A model generated the notes under the pieces. It saw only the letters and a list, made by a program, of their open reading frames with translations. It made no database searches and was not told the DNA's origin. This document shows positions 18,610 to 27,945 of a stretch of DNA of 27,945 bases, one piece after another. Both the position numbers and the translations under genes were made by a program. Source of the stretch: Saccoglossus kowalevskii. Taxonomy: Eukaryota > Hemichordata > Enteropneusta > Harrimaniidae. The stretch lies in NCBI RefSeq assembly GCF_000003605.2, contig NW_003151254.1:648289-676233 (forward strand), in the 5' to 3' direction. Within the stretch, counting starts at the first letter, position 1. Each line of letters opens with the position of its first letter.

Positions 18610-19280
18610 TTAGAACAACAAATTTCAACTTCAGTCACCTTTCACAAAATATTCGATATTTGTTCAAAATTAACGAAGATTCTATTGAATAATACTTTAA
18701 AATGTGCAAAATGTTTTGACAGAAAAAAATCTTATTATATTTATTAGTTAGAATAGTGATATGCGACTAGCACCCATACAATTGAGACCCTCCACTGAAC
18801 AGCACAGCACCACTACCATGAATAGCGAGGGATATAGCTTTAATAAGTACAATTATGGTCAAAGTGAAGCTAATAATAAAGATGTCAATGACCCATCCTA
18901 AACATCGCTTTTATTTTCAAAGAATGCATTTCCTATTCCTTCTAAAGAGTCTTGTAAATGTGATGTTTAAGTGTTGGGTGAGGTTCAAGTAAAATGTGTT
19001 GTCAATGCAGTGATTATTTCTACTCACCAAATCTTCTTTGAATCTCCAGATCATTAAAAACGTCAGTGCATTACAAATCAAGTCAGTGTAGGTAAATCAA
19101 GGACGCATGCCCACTAACATTTCCTGTAGTGCATTTTTTTCCCCCGCCATTTTTATCATACTGTTATGTTTCAACATCAAACAAAATATTTTTTAAATAC
19201 TCAATATAATAACTTATAAATTATAAATAATTATTATACAACTTTTACATGATCTTATTTTAGATGATCTTATTTTCATT

Positions 19281-19308
19281 ATTGTACTTATGTTATTGTA
19301 CTTATGTT
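19281..19308. repeat. Two tandem copies of a 14-bp unit
   Basis: ATTGTACTTATGTT occurs twice head to tail, followed by the partial ACTATGTTATT. Just before it, GATCTTATTTT also occurs twice. Confidence 0.8.
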
Positions 19309-19554
19309 ACTATGTTATTAACCCTTAATCTCTCCACCTGAGCAATGAAAACACATACAAAAAAAAAAGAGCAGAGGATGTGTCATAGCGTACAACATAC
19401 GAGAACCTAAATTTCTGTATTTTGTATAGCTAAAATATTGCTTTCAGAACTAGTTTGCCACCAGGCACTGTCTGTAGTGTATTCAAAATTTATATAATTA
19501 TTGTACCACGCGCATGCACACTTCACTGACGCAAATCCTGAGCTTTCAGGTTAT

Positions 19555-19562
19555 TGACGTCA
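19555..19562. promoter_or_regulatory. Full cAMP-response element motif
   Basis: TGACGTCA, the complete palindromic CREB/ATF site. Another copy lies at 22530-22537. There is no promoter context. Confidence 0.25.
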
Positions 19563-19885
19563 TATTTGTTATATAATACAGCTTGTACAGGTATAATGCC
19601 ACTAACCACAAACTGCATTTCATTGGCATTTTTTATTCTAGTTGAATTATTAATTCAAGCAGAAAAAAGATCTATTATAATAAGGTTATCATAAGAATAC
19701 GGCAAAGTATACACTCAGGCAGTACAGGATCGCATTGACCTCCACTAAACATCGGTCAATACAATCATCCTACTTTATTAGAAAATGCAAACACAAAATA
19801 AAGAACAATATTTGTTTTCAGTTTTTTCCCAGAGGTATTTTACGCATTGTGGTTTAATTTCTAGAAAATAATAGAAGTTTATGAT

Positions 19886-19962
19886 ATGCAAATTATGTTT
19901 ATTATAATGAGAAGTGGAAAATGTTGATATGCTAATTTGCCCTATCTATTATGCAAATTAGC
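19886..19962. promoter_or_regulatory. Octamer (POU) motif cluster with inverted pair
   Basis: ATGCAAAT occurs at 19886-19893 and 19951-19958. GCTAATTTGC (19931-19940) and GCAAATTAGC (19953-19962) are exact inverted 10-mers with a 12-base loop, so a near-octamer faces the second octamer. ATGCAAAT is the known POU-factor site. Confidence 0.35.
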
Positions 19963-20737
19963 CATCACGCTTGGAGATAAATCTTGGGAAATCACTGGAC
20001 GCTGTCATAACTACCACAAACAGCCAAAAGGCATCAATAGAAATTCTATTGTCCACATGTTAGGTCAAGACATACAAGTTGCCTGCATACGGCCGTCTAC
20101 TATTACCTCGGGTACCGAGTTTATCCCTACTTATCCCCTGAATACATATACTATGTGTCTGGGGGAATTTATTGTGTAGCTATTGTATTTGGTCTAATTG
20201 TTCCCCATGTATAGCCATACAAAGAGCACAATCAATCAGACATTTCACTCAAAGTTGATACAATGGGCAATCAAAACAGATCAAGCAGATGAAGTCAGTC
20301 GAAATACAGCAAAACTATATGGCTAATCAGGGTACATTTATAAAGAATTTTATTCTACCATTATTCATACCATTATTGCATTTTAACAGGAATATATAAT
20401 ACAAATCGAAACAAACACACAGTTATATGGTTTCTTATACAGACATTTATACATCTACATCACTATACATCTGTAATAGTGTATCACAACATCGCTACAT
20501 ATTAGAATGACAGCTTTGATAGTAAATGTACTCATAACAATATAGAAATTGTTGCTTTTCTTGTTCTTCATCGATGTTAAATTAAAATGTATGGTTCATA
20601 TACATGTACAATTTTCTCAAAATAATTTAATTTGAACCAAAACTTTTATTTTACAGTGCCTTCAGCAGCAAAAACAATATTGCCATCTGCAAAAACGTGT
20701 GGATGCTTTATGAATCTTTAATGTGCTTCACGTTACA

Positions 20738-20900
20738 TTAAAGCGAGGGAGTTGTCACCTACGCAAGCGTCAGGTGGCCATAGAGTGTCATTGTTTACAA
20801 ACAAGCGTCTACCCATGAACCTTTGCATTCTTAGCATGTTGTTATCATCGCTTGGGACTCAACTCCTGTGCGTGCACGGGTGACAACCATCTCGCTTTAA
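20738..20900. mobile_element. MITE with TTAAAGCGAG ends
   Basis: TTAAAGCGAGGGAGTTGTCACC at the left end matches the reverse complement of the right end, TTAAAGCGAGATGGTTGTCACC, apart from three or four positions. It can be read as TTAA target duplication plus AGCGAG ends, as in piggyBac-type elements. It is 163 bp, non-coding, and G+C-richer than its flanks. Confidence 0.75.
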
Positions 20901-23140
20901 CTTGTCTTTGTTGTAATCGGATGCAGCCTCAGTGTAGTGTAAGATGAAAATAGAATCTCATCGATAAGAATGCAAACAAACATACATGCAGGCACGAATC
21001 TTGTAAAATATTGCCATCATATGTTATGCTAATTATAGGTAAATTATAAAACCAGGTACCTACTTCACAATTTTAGTTTGTGGAGAACACTCACACTATA
21101 TTAGCATTACATAAATATGTAGGAACATAGCTCGAGAATCCCTGGATGACAAAATCGATTCATTTTGGATATTTTAATCCAAGCATGAACAGCCACGTTG
21201 TTGGCACGTTCTATCCATCATTCTCAGATACCCATCAGCAGAAGGCTTTTATACCTTACAAACATGGATGCTCAGTTTGTGTAGACATGCACTCCACTAA
21301 ACCGTATCACATTCATTTTAGTAATTCCGTATTTGTTCTATTAAAAGTGCATCTTCACATGAACTAAAAATGTTCCATATCATTACTGTTATCCCATGCA
21401 TCAGTCCATGTGCATATAGCACTCTGAAGCCAAACACATCAAAATTGACCATTTGCAACTTTTTCACACCACATGTACTTGACTTCAAACTGACCTTGAC
21501 CAATCCTAACAACACCACTCTCCCTACCCTCTCAGCAATATCCACACATCAAGTGGCTATACCTGATAAAAGGTCAACATTCCGGCCTGAGGCCCATTTT
21601 AAAAGTCTCTGAAGCCCTGGCATTTACTTGCTGTAATGTACACATTGGAATGAAGGCCTGTTGACACACTCCTTAAGGCTGCTTTAGTTGTACAAACTTT
21701 ACCATAAATAATAGACTGTATTAGTAAAACACAGATGTGTCCACGCAATAGATTCGTATTTCTTCCAGAGTATTAGAGTAGCAATTTCCTGACTGGCCCT
21801 GATTTTTTTTTAATAATTCAAACCACACAGATTATTGACCAGAAAATAAACGTCCACTTCACTTCTCTTGCCTATGTAAGTATAGCCAGGCTAAGAAATT
21901 CACAATAACCAGTACAGCAGAAAAACATTTTATTGTGTAGCTGATAAATTGCAACCAATCAGAAACAGGGTTATATATCCAGCAGTCAAAAGTAATGTAG
22001 ACCAATCAGGAGTAGTCTATCTGAAGGGTATGAAAAACCTCAGTGTATCTTAATTATTTATGAAATATATAAATTTATCTAATAATGCTTTATTATCAAA
22101 ATGTTTTTTAATATACTTATTCATTTTAATAGATTTTAATTTCATAAGCAAGTCAATTTAATTCATCAAATAATTTCTATCAATTTTAAATACAATGTCT
22201 GCCCTCAAAATTCCAAATCCTCATTTTTTGCACACCAGTCAAGAATACTGAATAATTTCCATGAAATGAGACATACATAAAACATTTATCTATTAATATC
22301 AACAATGGTATAACTACAGGTAGTTCTATAAACATAATGGATCATCATTCCAGTTGCCATAGTTACAAGATTACATCCATTTTTCATGCTTTCATTAAAT
22401 TTGTCTTGCTATATAATATTGATATAAGATTTGTATTGTAATTCTGATGAGGGTGGCTTATTTTCCTTATTTTAGATATAAAATATTGTCTATTAATATA
22501 ATATTCCAGTGACCATATTTGGCATTGCATGACGTCATGGCTGTAAATTATTGGACGATAGCCAATTTTTTAGTGTTCCACAGGCCCCAAACATGGATAA
22601 TATAACAAGGTTATATTTATCAAGAAACAAAGATGTGTTGAGGGAATTCAGGATTAATACCTGTAATATTAAAGCCAAGAATCTTTTGAAATTTTAATAA
22701 TTTTCTTCAATGTGAAGGTTAATGTTCTAATGCAGAAAAATACATACCCCTTAGGGGATTGTACTTATAGCATTGCATGGACACAATGTAAATTGTGAAG
22801 ATTTGGGTGAAAACCAGTAAGACTAAGATAACAAGTATGGGTTATAATAAATTTATTACTCGTGGTGCCATATTGGATGGCAAGTTGATCCAAGATGCAT
22901 TGAGCATACTTCATTACCATAGACTTTGTACAAAACCACATTTGCTTTACATTATAAATGGTACAGTAAACAGTTATTTTTTGCCTCTAGCTATTTTTGC
23001 AATGTTAATCCTGATTTCAGGGCATTCACATTGTTATTGCGACTCCCAGTGAAATGCAAATGAAATTCACTAAATTTATTCAAAATTTAAGCGGCCACTA
23101 TATAAATTTTCGCTCATACTGCATGTAGGCATAAACAAAG
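20901..23140. other. Non-coding stretch
   Basis: No recognised gene or repeat apart from one CRE (22530-22537). Open frames at 21146-21367, 21370-21612 and 22795-23052 (+) and 21318-21545 (-) overlap or lack any known motif and are treated as chance. Confidence 0.55.
22530..22537. promoter_or_regulatory. Full cAMP-response element motif
   Basis: TGACGTCA inside the longer palindrome CATGACGTCATG. Same site type as at 19555-19562. Confidence 0.25.
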
Positions 23141-23294
23141 TACTGTAAAGTAATTTATGTTCACTTGAAATATATAAATAATTTATTTTCAATCTATAAA
23201 TAAAATAAAAGTAAAATTAAAAATTCCATACAGAACAGCCAAAATGTCTTTTTCAGCGAAAAATAATTCCAGCTAAAATAAAGTATTTTACAGT
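23141..23294. mobile_element. MITE family 1, copy D
   Basis: Starts TACTGTAAAGTAATTTATGT and ends AAATAAAGTATTTTACAGT. TTTTTCAGCGAAAAATAATT near the right end is the reverse complement of the left end of copy B, so it is inserted in the opposite orientation. Confidence 0.7.
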
Positions 23295-23801
23295 CTGTGA
23301 AAACGCACAATACTCTTAGTCAGGTATAGCTAATGCTGCAAACTAATTGAATTGGGGATACAATGGCGGTATACAATTAAGAGATCACAGAGTATGATAA
23401 ACATTACACCACCTACGTGGTAGCAACATGTTTTCGACAGAAAACAAAAATATGTTTTATCGCCGCCAACCACCGAGTTAATGAATCACACTCATGCTAG
23501 ACCTCACATCGCGATGTTGGCCAGTAGCGTCAAGATCTTATCGATTTCTTACCATATATATTTTCCCTAATTCACCACCTTCAGGCAGCGATAACACAGC
23601 CGGTATTGTTTGAAAATCTCAATAAGCAATAACTGATTTTGATTGTAAAACCTAAGCCTGGAGGCAACCCGAGGAGAGCTGAACTTCAGTAAAGATGTTT
23701 ATCAAGAAAGCACATACATTTTTATACCTTCCCACATTATACTGAATTTATCTCCAAATTACCTTTAACGTTTCAAAAGTGTCCAAGCTTTGAATACTAT
23801 A
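23295..23801. other. Spacer between two MITE copies
   Basis: No gene recognised. Slightly richer in CpG around 23460-23545 (CGCCGCC, CATCGCGATG). Confidence 0.6.
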
Positions 23802-23942
23802 TACTATAATACTTTTAGCATTTTAGCAGGAATTAATTTTCACTGAAAAGGGTTTTTGGGTGTTTGAATGAAAGATATTATATTCGCCAGATTTTATTTT
23901 CACTGAATCATCCCTTCAGCGAAAATAAAGTATTTTACAGTA
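23802..23942. mobile_element. MITE family 1, copy E
   Basis: The left part TTTTAGCAGGAATTAATTTT followed by CACTGAAAAG, and the right end TTCAGCGAAAATAAAGTATT followed by TTACAGTA, are the same inverted-repeat ends as in copies A and B, with a shortened middle. Confidence 0.7.
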
Positions 23943-26766
23943 CATACCGTATTTGCTCTATAAGCTTATCACATATGCATAAATAAATTGGGCAAAAATA
24001 TTTATTATTTTAAAGAACCAGCGTACATAACGTATTTCATACCTATACTTAGTTATGAATACATGCTATATCCTCAGTATGCGTAAACCTTTATATATTG
24101 ACTGCATAAATACACGCTTCCCGGGAGACAGTACCAGCGTCATTTCGGCATAATGTCATTCCCCCCTTGTTACAGAAAATCCCCCTCTAGTTTGATCTGA
24201 AGGGGCGACAATCCCCCTCATAAATACAAAGCTGGAGAAAACACTGCATAAAATAAAAGCAATTTTGATTTGCATGTGTTTCAAGCAACGTACATATGTA
24301 TTTTATCTATTACACACCCTTTATGTCAATGACAGAGGCATGTTGGTGATTGAAAAGTCTAGCATACAAAAATTAAATTTCAAGTATGCAGTTGAGAGAT
24401 GCTATTCTAATTACCAGTATAGTGGTATATGTGGACAAATGTCAAAGTTATTCTGTTAACAACAAAGTTACATGAGTTACAGACCGTCACCATGCAGACC
24501 TTTCAACTGGAAGACCAAACTTAATGTTTAACAGACAATGTAATTTTTCCAGTGAGTATAAGCAGGTGGATTTAAATTAAACCCAGATTTTAATTAGGAA
24601 ATGCAATTATAAGTCCCAATTAGTGACAGTAGAGTTAATTTACCAATCTGTGCATAATGTACAACTGGGTGATTGAAGGAAAACAGGAACTACATGTAGA
24701 TTATTCCATTTTACATACAGGGGAATCAGCTACCAGAGGGATAACCTCAAAACATATACCGGTATATGACGACAACTCCTTTAATTGAGTGTATGTGGCG
24801 GAGGACTAGAAACAAATTTGGAAGAATTATTCACATGATTCAGTACTTAGGATATTAACAAAGATAAACACAAAACAGCATGATGGAGTGGAACTCCTGG
24901 TAGGAGGAAATTAGTAATTCATTATCAGAACATGACATATGCATATGATATGCGACAATAATTTTCACAATAATAATAATAATGCAACTGTGCAATAACA
25001 AGAACGTCAAATGCAACTGGCACACTGAAATACTGACAGCAATTAACCATTTTAATATAAACTATTTTTCATAATGAGACATAACACTTCTTGTCATTAT
25101 AATATTTTCGCTAATACAAAAAATAATTTATTCTCTAATAAAAGTAAAATAAAGAGATATGATAAACAAGAAGCTGAAAATGCGCTGGGTTTATGGAGAC
25201 TTGCATGCATTGTTATTGACTTATTAATATGCAATACAGTGCATTGCCCTCAGTATACGGTTCATAATACAACACATTATATATTCTTTTAAAGTGCACA
25301 GTCTCTGAATCATAGCTGATATGCGTCCATACGATGAATACAGTATGTGTAAAATACAATATTTGTTTGAAAGTGCACTGCATGAAAACTGTGGTTGTTC
25401 AAAGTGCCTGAGAAATGTGTTACACAAGCTTTCGTTTTATAGATGGAACTTGCTTAGTTTATGATTTTGTAACAAATTTATGACAGTAGAAAAATAATGA
25501 TTACTTCACTTTTGGAGCACGCCTCCTTACTCATGGCACTTGACTTTTTTTGGCTTTTTAACGATTACTGGAATAGTTATTTACACTGGAAATACGTTAC
25601 TTTCGCTAATCAGCAAAGATAATAGTGTTTCCTTTTTGAGCAGTGCAGCAAAGCCACGTCAGGTTCTCAACTATTGGTAAGAAAATGAGTTAAACTGCGC
25701 AAGAACAAGGGTAAAATGTTGCATGGCTAGCAGTTGCAGTAACACTGTTCAAGACCGTATTTCTTTTTTGGAAGTATTCAAGTGATCCTATGATTTATTT
25801 TCCTGAACCACAAAACTGTAATTTATTCCATATTATGTACCAGTGCATACTTTCTACAGACACTGTTCGGTTTCTAGAAAAAAGTTTAGTGAAGACTAAA
25901 ACTATATAATCAACATCAGGGATAATATAAAGATGAGATTAAATTTTAACTCATCCCTAAAAATAATGGAATGTCATGCCGGGTTATGTCACACATAAAC
26001 AACAATTAGTAAAGTGATCGATGGCCCACTGTTTCAGAGATCTATTTCAAAATAGAATTGTCTTGGGTATTTTGCAGTTGTTTAACTGAATTTTTTTAAA
26101 TTAAATCCAAGGTTCAGATAGCCATTGTGCCTGGTAATATTATCACGAATAGAATAAATGGTTTCTGTATTTTATAGCACTTTTCATCTTGCTGAACTAA
26201 ACGTTTATTATGGTAAGATACCAATAAAGGTATAATTTAGTCAATTAATGAGAGCTGTTGGTGGTCACAGTAGAAAGTAATTGTCTATTGACATAACTTA
26301 GATATCAAGTCTAATCAAAGAATGAAATGCTGCAGTAATATTTAAAATTGTTGATTTATACAAAGCATGATACAAAGCTATATCAGTAAGTTGTATTGGT
26401 GATTTTTTTGGTATTATCAGTAATATTTTTGGTTGTATTCTCTGGCCATATTGAAAAGAGTTTGTAGTGAAATATCAAAGAATAAAATACTTATTTAGGT
26501 AACAACCACAGAAAAAATGACTTTAAAATGGCGCCAGGAAGAAAACAACAATGAACTGTGATGTCATGTGAACAAACTGGTGAGATTTGTGTCATAAACA
26601 CTTTTTAACATAATATATTAAACACACATATAAATTCTAATATACCGGTAAGTCCACTGCTACACGGGTCAAAATTATTGATAATTTCTTCCAAAATTTT
26701 GAAATATTGATCATTATTATTTTCAATTACTGAAATTAGTGCATAATCTGTCATAATGCTGGCTAT
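23943..26766. other. Non-coding stretch
   Basis: A/T-rich. A 16-bp perfect palindrome CATATACCGGTATATG at 24753-24768 and a TACCGGTA at 26643-26650 are the only points noted. Open frames at 24265-24459, 25074-25292 (+) and 25224-25427 (-) show no known domain. Confidence 0.55.
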
Positions 26767-27251
26767 CACAGCGAACATTTCACTTGTGGTTCTAGGGAGT
26801 CACAGTGAACATTTCACTGGGTTTCTAGGGAGTCACAGTGAACATTTCATTGGGTTTCTAGGGAGTCAGCGAACATTTCACTGGTGGTTCTAGGGAGTCA
26901 TAGTGAACATTTCACTTGTGGTTCTGGGAGTCATAGTAAATATGTCATTCAGGTTCTAGGGAGTCACAGTGAACATTTCATTGGGTTTCTAGGGAGTCAC
27001 AGTGAACATTTCACTTGTGGTTCTAGGGAGTCATAGTGAATATGTCATTCGGGTTCTAGGGAGTCACAGTGAACATTTCATTGGGTTTCTAGGGAGTCAC
27101 AGTGAACATTTCACTTGTGGTTCTAGGGAGTCATAGTGAATATGTCATTCGGGTTCTAGGAAGTCACAGTGAACATTTCACTGGGTTTCTAGGGAGTCAC
27201 AGTGAATATTTCATTGCAGTTCTAGGGAATCATAGTGAACATGTCACTGAG
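26767..27251. repeat. Minisatellite, ~15 units of 31-34 bp, 100-bp higher-order period
   Basis: Unit form CACAGTGAACATTTCATTGG followed by GTTTCTAGGGAGT. Three variants (33, 34 and 33 bp) are arranged in order a-b-c; the c marker TATGTCATTC recurs at 26941, 27041 and 27141, exactly 100 bp apart. Edge units are more diverged. There are no spacers of unrelated sequence, so it is not a CRISPR. Confidence 0.92.
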
Positions 27252-27945
27252 ATCATTAGAACATAAAGTGACAGCAGCTTTCACAAAATTTGTCTCTGTG
27301 AAATCCCTTAAATCTTCAAACTGATTACCGAGGTATGACATATGACCAAAAAAATGTTTGTTGGGCTTCTGTAAACAACTTTGATCATCTTTTTATAGTT
27401 GGAAATACTACCAAGGTCAACTGATTGGATGAACATTCTTTTGGAGCCACTGCTGATGAGTAACTACTTGAATTGTACTGATATTTGAGAAGAATCCCAA
27501 ACAAAGATGACCATTTAATGGAAATTTAATACAATCCAGGGTTCACTACATCCAAGAAATATTACAGAACACACATATCAGTACCACTCTTAACATCTGT
27601 GATCAAATTTACATTCAACCTCTGATTGTATCATACCGGTAATATCAAATATACCAAAAACGTTAAAACCTTGCTCAATTGGAGATAATTGTGATAGGTA
27701 TTAGGCTTTTAATAGCAATTTAAAATGACTTGCATGCAATCTATAAATGCAAGTCGATACACGGCACACATAAACCTGATGTGTGGGACCCACATGGAAT
27801 ATCATGTGTGTCAACTGTGGCTGTTTAAATTAATGGTTGGTATAAGGATATAGTTACTAGGAGGATTATCAAATTAACACAAGGACTAATGAAATTCATC
27901 TTCCCCAACCAAGCTTTGTTTATTTCATTATCACCTTATGGGGGG
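27252..27945. other. Non-coding stretch at window end
   Basis: Contains a short hairpin (27727-27755) and one TACCGGTA (27634-27641). No gene recognised. Confidence 0.6.
27727..27755. repeat. Perfect 9-bp hairpin
   Basis: GACTTGCAT (27727-27735) and ATGCAAGTC (27747-27755) are exact reverse complements with an 11-base loop. Confidence 0.6.

Larger units (their letters stand above)
17980..20737. other. Non-coding stretch with scattered motifs
   Basis: Contains a DR1 motif (18597-18609), a 14-bp tandem pair (19281-19308), a CRE (19555-19562) and an octamer cluster (19886-19962). The open frames at 18250-18471 (-) and 19937-20179 (+) have no recognisable similarity. Confidence 0.6.

Noticed and set aside
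26767..27251. CRISPR-like regular repeat
   Set aside because: Units are directly adjacent without unique spacers, in animal DNA; it is a minisatellite.
1..27945. tRNA, rRNA or other structured RNA genes
   Set aside because: I saw no cloverleaf with A/B boxes or rRNA-like stretches; a covariance-model scan would be needed to be sure.

Overview
This is A/T-rich eukaryotic (animal) DNA dominated by one multi-exon gene on the minus strand. Thirteen exons with GT-AG introns and mutually compatible phases join into a 541-residue reading frame ending in a stop. It is recognisable as RYK (Derailed family), the WIF-domain Wnt co-receptor with an atypical kinase domain. Compact introns, an invertebrate-like repeat load and a protein end resembling both vertebrate RYK and fly Derailed suggest an invertebrate metazoan. 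I lean weakly to a non-vertebrate deuterostome, but the species cannot be fixed from this window.

Layout: 1-2295 lies downstream of the stop codon (3' UTR plus flank) and holds a G+C-rich patch at about 276-602 and a strong hairpin at 980-1039. 2296-11961 carries the visible RYK exons, with the kinase C-lobe at the low-coordinate end and the WIF domain at the high end. The introns contain short inverted-repeat elements (MITE-like) and a decayed non-LTR retrotransposon tail (7575-7980). 11962-27945 holds no exon I can defend. It is best read as the long first intron and/or upstream DNA of RYK, since the exon for the signal peptide and the first WIF residues is missing. It is interrupted by a 915-base run of N (13858-14772).

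The upstream part carries further MITE-like elements, a 40-bp tandem duplication beside the N gap, candidate regulatory motifs (CTCF-like core, nuclear-receptor DR1, inverted octamers, two full CREs), and a 15-unit minisatellite at 26767-27251 with an exact 100-bp higher-order period. The 8-mer TACCGGTA occurs six times.

No operon, CRISPR array, RNA gene or new multi-gene system is visible. The most useful results are the exon model of an invertebrate RYK, including its unusual HRD plus DNA active-site combination, and the catalogue of repeat families scattered through it.
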